The notes below the pieces were generated by a model. The model was not told where the DNA came from and ran no database searches. It was given only the letters and a program-made list of their open reading frames with translations. Source: an uncultured Oscillospiraceae bacterium (lineage in GTDB: Bacteria; Bacillota; Clostridia; Oscillospirales; Ruminococcaceae). From it: a stretch of 7,974 nucleotides of DNA. Positions 1 through 6,743 of the stretch are shown here, one piece after another (positions within the stretch are counted from its first letter, which is position 1; every line of letters begins with the position of its first letter). The stretch is from NCBI GenBank assembly GCA_900543295.1, contig UQQY01000109.1:1-7974 (forward strand), read 5' to 3'. Made by a program: the position numbers and the translations under genes.

Positions 1-80
1 TTATCAATGGCATATTCTGTTTTTACATCATTTTTATTATAAGATACTCATTTATAACATGCCTTGTGTGAAATTAGGCT

Positions 81-110
81 CTGCTTCCGTCTCTTGTACA
101 AGAGAAGCAG
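81..110 (+). terminator. Hairpin with perfect 16-base palindrome, terminator-like on the plus strand
   Basis: CTGCTT (81-86) pairs with AAGCAG (105-110). Inside, CTCTT (91-95) pairs with AAGAG (100-104) around a GTAC loop, with CCGT bulged on one side. The core TCTCTTGTACAAGAGA (90-105) is a perfect palindrome. On the plus strand it is followed by TTGTTTT, as in an intrinsic terminator; on the minus strand no T run follows. It could end a plus-strand transcript from the left, or the palindrome could be an operator for the candidate promoter upstream on the minus strand. Confidence 0.35.
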
Positions 111-277
111 TTGTTTTCAGATAATCAGAGCTAGAGATTCCACAAAAATCCTGTAAGGGATTAGAGCGGATAACTTCTTATTATCATTGCCTTAATCGTA
201 AATGGGGTAAGTTCAATGTTATTCAGATAGTATCATTTGCTGTCTCTACTTTCGTTTCAAGCCCTTTTTCATGTTTT

Positions 278-306
278 ATAATAGCCGGTATCGTCCAGCG
301 TATCAA
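278..306 (-). promoter_or_regulatory. Candidate sigma-A promoter pointing out of the left edge
   Basis: On the minus strand a -35 box TTGATA (306-301) is followed by exactly 17 bases and a -10 box TATTAT (283-278). Each box matches five of six consensus bases. Transcription would start near 270 and run left, out of the window, giving a leader of more than 260 bases. It lies in gene-free DNA downstream of the transporter gene, so it would serve a gene beyond position 1. Chance matches are common in AT-rich DNA, but the spacing is ideal. Confidence 0.45.
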
Positions 307-434
307 ATAACTCAAACTCAACATCTAAATTTCTTGCCTCCTGCCAGGTGTTCTGGACAGTTTTCCATCAAATCGGATAGAAACAGCCGCACTTTCCAAA
401 CATTCTTTTCCCGTACATGTCTTCTTTTTCACGC

Positions 435-1064
435 CTATTCCATCCGAGCCTTTGGCAGACTCCAGTGAAAGTGCGCTGACAAACTGCGAATTAAAACCAC
501 GCTGCCTGCGCCAAGCATCATGGCCAATACATGAGATATTGGCCAAAACCAAATGCAGACGAGCGCCCCTGCAAGGGAAGCGCACGCATAGATGTGTTTT
601 ACAAAGACGTAGGGCATATTGCCCGCCAGCACATCGCGTAAAACGCCGCCTCCCACACCAGTAATCACACCGACAAAACACAAGAGAAACATACCGCAGT
701 GCTCCGATTTCGTAAAGGCGGCTTCTACGCCAATCACAGTAAAAATTCCAAGACCGATGGAATCCATCGTCAGCAGAACAAAGTCATATACACGCTGATA
801 ACGGCGAAACAGACGCTGTACACAAGGCAGAAATACAACCACTGCTGTAACAACGGCAGTCAGCGCATACATTGGATTGCGAAAGGTGGCGGGCGGCGTG
901 ATTCCAAGTGTAATATCCCGGATGACGCCTCCGCCGACAGCCGTAATAAGCCCTAGAATCATTACGCCGAAAATATCCATTCTTTTCTTCATGGCGGTCA
1001 TAGCGCCCGAAACAGAAGCCGCAACCACGCCGGAAAGCTCAAGAAAAACAATAAAATAATGCAA
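435..1064 (-). CDS. YicG/UPF0126-type membrane protein, probable glycine transporter
   Basis: This 209-residue inner-membrane protein belongs to the Gly_transporter (formerly UPF0126) family, which includes E. coli YicG and is thought to share the TRIC channel fold. It is an internal duplication: TAVGGGVIRD (41-50) in the first half is repeated as TGVGGGVLRD (135-144) in the second. About seven hydrophobic segments are visible, near 4-22, 31-48, 67-82, 92-112, 125-142, 157-173 and 177-195. The tail HWSLPKARME is basic and cytoplasmic in type. The start is TTG at 1064, preceded by AGGATG; the first in-frame ATG, at residue 22, would remove the first membrane segment. The gene follows recN by 20 bases and is probably the last gene of the operon. 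It is not a usual recN neighbour. Glycine as substrate is inferred from YicG. Confidence 0.88.
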   Translation of the reverse strand: MHYFIVFLELSGVVAASVSGAMTAMKKRMDIFGVMILGLITAVGGGVIRDITLGITPPATFRNPMYALTAVVTAVVVFLPCVQRLFRRYQRVYDFVLLTMDSIGLGIFTVIGVEAAFTKSEHCGMFLLCFVGVITGVGGGVLRDVLAGNMPYVFVKHIYACASLAGALVCIWFWPISHVLAMMLGAGSVVLIRSLSAHFHWSLPKARME

Positions 1065-1074
1065 GATCTCGCCC

Positions 1075-1080
1075 CATCCT
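1075..1080 (-). promoter_or_regulatory. Ribosome binding site supporting the TTG start at 1064
   Basis: AGGATG lies ten bases upstream of TTG, in the 20-base gap after the recN stop. It matches five of six bases of the AGGAGG consensus. It decides the start because no in-frame ATG or GTG at the N-terminus would keep the first membrane segment. Confidence 0.5.
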
Positions 1081-1084
1081 GTGT

Positions 1085-2751
1085 CTATTTCGGCAGGTTA
1101 TCCCGTCCGTCTTTTCCCGCCTCGATCATCTGGCGCGCTGTCTCGCGCATCAAATCGGTGATACGGTCAGTAGACATAATCCGCGCAACCTCATCAATCC
1201 GCGCCTCCTCATCAAGCGGAAAAACATTCGTAAAAGTTCGTTTTCCGTCGTTTTCCTTACGAATCAAATACTGCGTATCCGCAAGAGCGGCAACCTGCGC
1301 CGAATGGGTGACGGCAAGCACCTGACGGTGACGAGCGGCCTGCTTTAGCTTTAGTCCGATTTTCTGAGCTGCGCGTCCGCTCACGCCCGTATCGATTTCA
1401 TCAAAAATCATCGTCGGGATCTCATCGCGTTCCGCCAGCGTATTTTTAACTGCAAGCATCATGCGGGAAAGCTCGCCGCCTGACGCAATGCGGGCAATCG
1501 GTTTCGGCGGCTCCCCGACATTTGTGGAAATCAGGAATTTCACACTGTCTCTTCCATGCGGACCGGGCTTTCCCTCCTCCATAGAGACGGAAAGCTTCAC
1601 ATTCGGCATATCAAGAAAACGGAGCTCTTCTCCCACGCTTTCGGCAAAATGGTCGGCTGCCTTTTTTCGCGATGCAGTAAGCTCCTCGGCAAGCCGCAAA
1701 AGCTGCGGATAAATTTTAGCGGCCTCTGCGTTCAATTCCGATAGACGCTCGTCGGAAAGCTCGATCTGCGCAAGCGCTGCACGCGCCTGCTCCCCGCTTT
1801 TGATAACGATCTCCTCTGTACCGCCGTATTTATGTTTGAGGCGGCGGATTAAATCAATCCGGTTCTCAATTTGCTCCAGTTGCGCAGGATCAAACTGCAT
1901 TTCTTCAAGCAGGGAGTCCAGTACGTCTTTTACGCTGTCAAGCTCCGCAGAAGCAGCATCCAGACGGTCGAAAAGCTCGCCCGCGCGCGGCGAATACTCC
2001 GCCGCATAGCCGCAGTACTGCGCCGCGCTTTGTGTAAGCGAAAGCGCACCGCCCTCGCTCTCTTCTCCTTCTAAAAGCTGGTAGGCCCGCTGTAAGGCCT
2101 CCGCAATTTTCGCCGCATTGCTAGCTGCGCCTCCTCGTCCGGCAAAAGCGCGGCGTCTTCAATTTCCTGCGCCTGCTCACCCAGCTCTGCAATCCGACGC
2201 GCCTTCTCCTGCCCGTCCACAGTAAGTCTTCGGATCTCACGCTTTAGCGACAATACTTTTCTATAGCACGCCTCATATCGAACAAGCAGATCCGCATGAT
2301 CACCATAGCTGTCCAATATCGGCAAATGACGTTCCGGCGCCAGCAGCACCTGATTTTCATGCTGTCCATGGATATTGATGAGCAAATCCCCAACTTCACG
2401 CAGAAAAGCCGCCGTTACCGGACGTCCCATCATGCGGGCGGCGCTTTTTCCGTCTGCAAAAATTTCACGCGAGACAATCAGCGCTCCATCTTCAGTTTCC
2501 ATACCCGCCTGTGTAATTTTTTGCAGGACAGCATCCGGAAGCGCTGTAAAACGCGCGGAAATAAACGCCTTATCCGTACCGTGACGAACCATTTCGCGCG
2601 AAGCGCGCCGCCCTAAAACAGCTCCCACCGCATCGATCACAATCGATTTGCCGGCGCCGGTTTCGCCAGTGAACACGTTCAAGCCTGTATTCAGCCGGAT
2701 CGACGTTTTCTCGATAACCGCAAGGTTTTCAATAAACAGTTCCGCCAGCAT
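1085..2751 (-). pseudogene. recN: DNA repair ATPase RecN, frameshifted
   Basis: RecN is an SMC-like ATPase that gathers at double-strand breaks and supports RecA-dependent repair. Here it is split between two frames. The N-terminal piece runs from ATG 2751 (ribosome site AGGAAGG at the end of argR) and stops at 2071 after 226 residues; it carries Walker A, GETGAGKS, at 29-36. The C-terminal piece is in another frame, can be read as family-like sequence from about 2119 to the TAG at 1085 (344 residues), and carries the ABC signature ASGGELSR, Walker B with MIFDEIDTGVSG, and the switch histidine in VTHSAQVA. The break is at about 2104-2124. The last 10 or so residues of the N-terminal piece are off-frame. 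Neither half alone has a complete ATPase, so without repair or recoding RecN function is lost. All other domains look well conserved, so the lesion is recent or an assembly artefact. Confidence 0.9.
2104..2124 (-). other. Frame-breaking junction in recN, probable repeat-mediated deletion
   Basis: Up to codon 212 (ATG at 2118-2116) the upstream frame reads DEEAQLAMRRKL, which fits RecN. From the AAT at 2119-2117 the downstream frame reads NAAKIAEALQRAYQLL, which also fits. The same bases therefore give good residues in both frames, as if two near-identical copies of AATGCGGCGAAAATTG had collapsed into one. Adding back 19 bases would give MRRKLANAAKIAEAL in one frame and a 561-residue protein, a normal RecN length. 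The break is seen directly; the mechanism is inferred. Confidence 0.6.
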
Positions 2752-2757
2752 ATTCTG

Positions 2758-3210
2758 TTACCTTCCTATCATATCCATGATTCTCTGCACAAGCTGAGAC
2801 GCCTGTTCGGCGTCTCTCATCAGAATAAAAACCGTATCGTCCCCGGCAAGCGTGCCAACCACGCCTTCAAATTCCATTTTATCAATCGCGGCGCAAGCGG
2901 CATTCCCCATGCCGGTATGGCACTTTACAGCCACGATATTCTGTCCGCAATCGACGGAAACGACGGTTTCCGCAAAAATCGCCCGATATTTCACTGCCCG
3001 CGGACTTGCGTCCTGCGCCTTTTGGGCATAGCAGTACGTTCCGTCCGGCGCAAGATTTTTGATTAAGTCCAGGCTTTTGATGTCGCGCGAAACAGTGGCC
3101 TGCGTTACGGAAAAGCCGTATTCCTTTAACTTTTCCTGCAACCCCTCCTGCGTACAAATTCTGTTTTCCGCGATAAGTTTCAGAATGGTCTCCTGCCGTT
3201 TTGTTTTCAT
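2758..3210 (-). CDS. argR: Arginine repressor ArgR/AhrC
   Basis: This is the arginine-dependent regulator that represses arginine synthesis genes and, in Bacillus, activates catabolic ones. It works as a hexamer with arginine bound between the C-terminal domains. The protein has 150 residues, the standard length. The N-terminal winged helix-turn-helix (about 1-65) contains TQATVSRDIKSL, with the DNA-contacting SRD at 41-43. The C-terminal domain contains GMGNAACAAID and GTLAGDD, with the arginine-binding aspartates at 124-125. The start at 3210 follows a strong CCGGAGG seven bases upstream, 15 bases after nadK. Placement between nadK and recN is conserved across Firmicutes and does not by itself mean the neighbours are arginine-controlled. 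I did not see a convincing ARG box in the window. Confidence 0.96.
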   Translation of the reverse strand: MKTKRQETILKLIAENRICTQEGLQEKLKEYGFSVTQATVSRDIKSLDLIKNLAPDGTYCYAQKAQDASPRAVKYRAIFAETVVSVDCGQNIVAVKCHTGMGNAACAAIDKMEFEGVVGTLAGDDTVFILMRDAEQASQLVQRIMDMIGR

Positions 3211-3225
3211 AGCACGCCTCCGGAT

Positions 3226-4071
3226 TTATATTTTAAACTTTCTTCGAAGAGTCTCATAAAAACCGCCCTCATTCAATGAGAGCAGACGCAGACGCTTTTC
3301 ACTTCTGCGCACCTCGACATAATCTCCTGCATTGAGCCTTGCGCCCTGATCGCCGTCCACCGTGAGATAGACAGAACATCTGCTCTGCGGGGAGGGCTGT
3401 ACAAACAACACCTTTTCCGCAGAAAACAGCACCGGTCTTGCATAAAGCGAATGCGGGCATATCGCCGTAACGCCGATACAGTCCACCGACGGCTCAATCA
3501 CCGGTCCGCCCGCACTCAGCGCATACGCTGTCGAGCCGGTGGGCGTTGAGAGAATAATGCCATCCGCACGGAATGCAATCGGCTCGGCCTCCCCGCTGGA
3601 AAGATCCACATCGATCATGCGGGAAAGCCCTCCGTTTGAAACGACGATGTCGTTCAACGCAAGATAACGGCTCGACGCGCCGCCCGCATGATGGACGCAG
3701 TCCAGCATCATGCGCGTATCCGTCCGATACTCTCCGGTTACCAGCCGAGAAAGCGCGTCAAGCTGATCCGCTTCAATTCCAGTCATAAAACCGAGCCGGC
3801 CCGCATTGACGCCGAGCATCGGCTTGTCGTACCGCACAGCGGCTTTGGAGCAGTGCAGCATGGTTCCATCCCCGCCGATCGCAATCAGCATGTCGCAGCG
3901 AAGAAGCCCCTCCTCCGCTGATACAAACGATACGTCGCCGGAATTTACAAGCGCAGAAAACTGCGGCTCAATCAAAACCGAAACGCCGCAGGCCGCCAAA
4001 ATGGAAGCTGACGTTTTCGTACAATACGGCGCATGTTCCTTGTCAAGATTCGGCATCAAAAACGCCTGCAT
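3226..4071 (-). CDS. nadK: NAD kinase
   Basis: NadK phosphorylates NAD to NADP and so supplies NADPH for biosynthesis, including the reductive steps of the MEP pathway. The protein has 281 residues, normal for the bacterial family. Motifs are GGDGT (66-70), which binds the phosphate donor; NAGRLGFMTGIE (89-100); LND (139-141), the place of the usual N-[ED] pair contacting the ribose; STPTGSTAYALSAGGP (175-190); and ICPHSLYARPV (204-214). The start at 4071 lies four bases after the tlyA stop. Its ribosome site, AAGGACGG, is inside the last codons of tlyA, which suggests coupled translation. The N-terminus (FLMPNLDKE) matches the first beta strand of the fold, so an internal start is unlikely. 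Some family members use polyphosphate as well as ATP; this cannot be decided here. Confidence 0.96.
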   Translation of the reverse strand: MQAFLMPNLDKEHAPYCTKTSASILAACGVSVLIEPQFSALVNSGDVSFVSAEEGLLRCDMLIAIGGDGTMLHCSKAAVRYDKPMLGVNAGRLGFMTGIEADQLDALSRLVTGEYRTDTRMMLDCVHHAGGASSRYLALNDIVVSNGGLSRMIDVDLSSGEAEPIAFRADGIILSTPTGSTAYALSAGGPVIEPSVDCIGVTAICPHSLYARPVLFSAEKVLFVQPSPQSRCSVYLTVDGDQGARLNAGDYVEVRRSEKRLRLLSLNEGGFYETLRRKFKI

Positions 4072-4075
4072 CGAG

Positions 4076-4894
4076 TCACCGTCCTTCGTTGCTTAATTCC
4101 TCGTGCGAACGGCGAACCATCTCTTCCACTTCTGCAAATGGAATCGAAGGATCGTCCTGCTTCGTAATATAATACAGATACTCAATATTGCCCTGCGGGC
4201 CCTTGATCGGTGAAAAGGTTGCTCCTAAAAGCGACATCGGTAAGGCACTTAAAAAATCGTAAATTTTCTTGCACACCTCGATATGCGTAGACAGCTCGCG
4301 CACCACGCCTTTTTTTCCGACCTTGCCTTTTCCAGCCTCAAACTGGGGCTTTACCAGTAAAAGCGCCGTACCCGCTGCCGAAAGCAGATCATATAAAACT
4401 GGCAAGACCAGTGTTAAGGAGATAAACGATACATCGACAGAGGCAAAGTCCAACTCCTCCGGTACCTGTTCATGCGTGACGTAACGGATGTTTGTCCGCT
4501 CCATATTGACAACGCGCGGATCCGTCCGCAGGCTCCATGCAAGCTGACCATAGCCAACGTCTACGGCATAAACCTTTTGCGCGCCGTTTTGCAGCATACA
4601 ATCGGTGAATCCGCCAGTTGACGCACCAATATCCATACAGACCCGTCCGTCGAGCTTTAAGCCATACATTTCCATTGCTTTTTCAATCTTTAAGCCCCCG
4701 CGGCTTACATATTTTGTTTGTGCGCTGACTTTTAGCCGAATTAGCGCATCCACAGCAACGGAAGCCCCCGCTTTATCGCAGCGTTCCTCATCTACCAGAA
4801 CATCTCCCGACATAATCATGGCGCGGGCCTTTTCGCGGCTTGGAGCAAGTCCGCGCTCACACAGCAGCACATCGAGGCGTTTTTTTTCACTCAT
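4076..4894 (-). CDS. tlyA: TlyA family rRNA (cytidine-2'-O)-methyltransferase
   Basis: TlyA proteins transfer a methyl group from S-adenosylmethionine to the 2'-hydroxyl of cytidines in ribosomal RNA; in mycobacteria this affects capreomycin sensitivity, and some homologues were first described as hemolysins. The protein has 272 residues. Residues 6 to about 65 form an S4-type RNA-binding domain, followed by an FtsJ/RrmJ-like methyltransferase. The SAM-binding loop is DIGASTGGFT (88-97). The probable catalytic tetrad is K69 in SRGGLKIEKA, D154 in SVDVSF, K182 in LLVKPQFEAG and E238 in NIEYLYY. The start overlaps the dxs stop by four bases. Codons 3-5 contain a run of eight A, a possible slippage site. 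The gene stops four bases before nadK. The substrate is inferred from family; the hemolysin label is probably misleading. Confidence 0.95.
   Translation of the reverse strand: MSEKKRLDVLLCERGLAPSREKARAMIMSGDVLVDEERCDKAGASVAVDALIRLKVSAQTKYVSRGGLKIEKAMEMYGLKLDGRVCMDIGASTGGFTDCMLQNGAQKVYAVDVGYGQLAWSLRTDPRVVNMERTNIRYVTHEQVPEELDFASVDVSFISLTLVLPVLYDLLSAAGTALLLVKPQFEAGKGKVGKKGVVRELSTHIEVCKKIYDFLSALPMSLLGATFSPIKGPQGNIEYLYYITKQDDPSIPFAEVEEMVRRSHEELSNEGR
4891..4894 (-). promoter_or_regulatory. ATGA stop/start overlap joining dxs and tlyA
   Basis: The last codon of dxs is TGA and the first codon of tlyA is ATG, sharing bases in ATGA. Such overlaps usually mean that ribosomes ending dxs restart on tlyA. 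It confirms that both genes are on one transcript and fixes the tlyA start. Confidence 0.8.
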
Positions 4895-6726
4895 TCAAGA
4901 TGTTCCTCCTGATTTAAGATGTCGCGGATTGCCGCAGCGTTTAGTCTAAGTCCAGCCAGCAGGGACGGCACATCGCCATGCCCTACAAACCGGCCGCGAA
5001 TTGCCAGCACACGATAACTTCCTTTAAATCCGTTTTCCATGAGAAGACTTCCCATCTGCTGTCCGATGCCGCCGGTGTATATTCCCTCTTCTGCGAAAAC
5101 AATATGGCGATAACGCATCAAAAGCGGCAGAACAGCCGGACTGATCGGCGTAATCCTGGTAAGCTTTAAAAGAGATACCGAACATTTCGCTTCGTCTGCT
5201 GCTTTGGCACACTCTGTAAACAGCCTGCCATAAGAGACGAGCAGCATTTCTCCGCCGCGGTCCTCGTAGGAAAAATCAACTGCTATAGGAAGATGATGAC
5301 CTTTTTTGTCGCAGCCGCGCGGATAGCGCACCGCGACAAGGCCGGACTCATCAAACAGCGCCTTCTCCAGACACAGCCGCAGCTCATCATAGCCTTCCGG
5401 CGAATAGACGGTTATCCGCGGAACCTGTGAGAGAAACGCCGCGTCAAATATCCCCTGATGCGTTTCCCCGTCCTCGCCGACCAAACCTGCACGATCTATA
5501 CAAAGCACAGCATGACGCCCGTCAATCGCAAGATCATGCAGAATCTGGTCATAGCCGCGCTGCAAAAAGCTTGAATATACACAGAACACCGGAATCATCC
5601 CGCGGGAGGCAAGCCCTCCGGCAAAGGTCACAGCATGCTCCTCCGCGATCCCCACGTCAAAAAAGCGTTCCCGATGCGCAGCGGCAAAGGTCTGTAAACC
5701 CGTACCGTACTTCATAGCCGCCGTAATCGCACAAATTCGCGGATCACGATCCGCAAAACCGCACAGTGCGGCGCCCATCTCATCCGAGTAGCTTGACAAG
5801 GAAGCCGCAGGGGCAGCAGGAGAAACCGCGTGATAAGCGCCCGGGTTTTCCTCTGCCTCACGATACCCCTTTCCCTTAATGGTTTCCACCTGCACAAGCA
5901 CCGGTGCAGAAAGCTCCTTTGCATGAAGGAGTGCGCGCGTTACTTCTCTCAAGTCATGCCCGTCAATCGGGCCGATGTACTGAAATCCCATGTCCTCAAA
6001 AAAGGTAGAAGGATACAGCATGCTCTTTAGCATGGACTTGCTCCGCTTGAGCCAGCCGCGCAGCGGTTTTCCCACAACCGGCGTATGACGCAGCACCGCA
6101 TCCACATTATGCTTCATTCGCAGATATCCCGGTTTAGAGCGAAGGACCGCCAGGTATTTTGCAAATGCGCCCACATTTTTTGAAATGGACATATCGTTAT
6201 GGTTTAAGACAATAATAAGCCGCGTTTTGCTTCGTCCCGCATTGTTCAGCGCCTCATAAGCCTCTCCGCCGGTTAGCGCGCCGTCTCCGATTACGGCAAC
6301 GGTATAATCCGGACTCTTTTGCAGCAAAGCAGCTTCCGCAATACCAAGCGCCGCTGAAATCGAATTGGAGGCGTGCCCCGCAATGAACGCGTCATACGGG
6401 CTTTCCGCCGGACGCGGAAAGCCGGAGATTCCACCGATTTTCCGTAAACGCGCAAAGCCATCCTTCCGGCCGGTCAGAAGCTTATGCGTATAGGACTGAT
6501 GCCCTACGTCAAAAACAATTTTATCGTCCGGCAGCGAAAAAACCCGATGCAGCGCAACCGTAAGCTCTACCACACCCAAATTTGAGGCAAGATGGCCGCC
6601 GGTTCTGCTTACTGAATCAATTAAAAAATTCCGAACCTCCTGACAAAGCTTCGGAAGCTCTTCCTCCTGCAACGCCCGCACATCCGCAGGCGCATGTATG
6701 GAATCAAGAAGCGAATATTGTTTCAT
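4891..6726 (-). CDS. dxs: 1-deoxy-D-xylulose-5-phosphate synthase
   Basis: Dxs is the thiamine-diphosphate enzyme that condenses pyruvate with glyceraldehyde 3-phosphate to give DXP, the first committed step of the MEP isoprenoid pathway and also a source for thiamine and pyridoxal in many bacteria. The protein has 611 residues, close to the family's usual length of about 620. Visible features are the active-site histidine in VGHQSYTHK (H76), the thiamine-diphosphate motif from GDGALTGG (147-154) to NHNDMSI (175-181), the catalytic glutamate in AEEHAV (E362), and a C-terminal transketolase domain ending in an FVGHGD segment. The start at 6726 follows GGGGAG with nine bases of spacing, 17 bases after the DUF212 stop. 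Its stop overlaps the tlyA start in ATGA, which suggests translational coupling. No damage is seen. Confidence 0.98.
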   Translation of the reverse strand: MKQYSLLDSIHAPADVRALQEEELPKLCQEVRNFLIDSVSRTGGHLASNLGVVELTVALHRVFSLPDDKIVFDVGHQSYTHKLLTGRKDGFARLRKIGGISGFPRPAESPYDAFIAGHASNSISAALGIAEAALLQKSPDYTVAVIGDGALTGGEAYEALNNAGRSKTRLIIVLNHNDMSISKNVGAFAKYLAVLRSKPGYLRMKHNVDAVLRHTPVVGKPLRGWLKRSKSMLKSMLYPSTFFEDMGFQYIGPIDGHDLREVTRALLHAKELSAPVLVQVETIKGKGYREAEENPGAYHAVSPAAPAASLSSYSDEMGAALCGFADRDPRICAITAAMKYGTGLQTFAAAHRERFFDVGIAEEHAVTFAGGLASRGMIPVFCVYSSFLQRGYDQILHDLAIDGRHAVLCIDRAGLVGEDGETHQGIFDAAFLSQVPRITVYSPEGYDELRLCLEKALFDESGLVAVRYPRGCDKKGHHLPIAVDFSYEDRGGEMLLVSYGRLFTECAKAADEAKCSVSLLKLTRITPISPAVLPLLMRYRHIVFAEEGIYTGGIGQQMGSLLMENGFKGSYRVLAIRGRFVGHGDVPSLLAGLRLNAAAIRDILNQEEHLE

Positions 6727-6743
6727 TTTGTCAGACTCCCCGA

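Larger units (their letters stand above)
1..434. other. AT-rich intergenic region without a convincing gene
   Basis: Base composition changes visibly left of about 330: this stretch is AT-rich, while the operon is moderately GC-rich. No reading frame here has both a start with a ribosome site and a plausible protein. It contains the candidate minus-strand promoter at 278-306, the hairpin at 81-110, and a coding-like but interrupted minus-strand stretch at 269-418. No strong terminator is seen directly after the transporter stop at 435; the nearest minus-strand candidate, a five-base-pair stem at 147-162 followed by a short T run, is weak. Confidence 0.7.

Noticed and set aside
1..126. Open plus-strand frame from the left edge as the end of a gene
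   Set aside because: The translation is short and low in coding character, in AT-rich DNA; nothing in it resembles a known protein C-terminus.
147..162. Minus-strand hairpin AATCC/GGATT with a short T run as the operon terminator
   Set aside because: The stem has only five base pairs, two of them G-C, and lies about 270 bases after the last stop codon; it is too weak to call.
341..360. Plus-strand hairpin CCAG/CTGG with outer CTG/CAG followed by TTTT
   Set aside because: The stem is short and bulged, and there is no plus-strand gene upstream for it to terminate.
271..468. 65-residue plus-strand open frame
   Set aside because: It has no ribosome site, runs antisense into the transporter 3' end, and shows no family features.
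325..681. 118-residue minus-strand open frame overlapping the transporter gene
   Set aside because: It overlaps the strongly supported transporter frame, its composition is rich in Cys and Arg in the manner of an off-frame reading, and it has no recognisable motif.
1085..2751. Two independent genes instead of one broken recN
   Set aside because: The pieces are complementary halves of a single RecN, together give near-normal length, and the sequence between 2119 and 1900 also reads as RecN without a start or ribosome site for a second gene.
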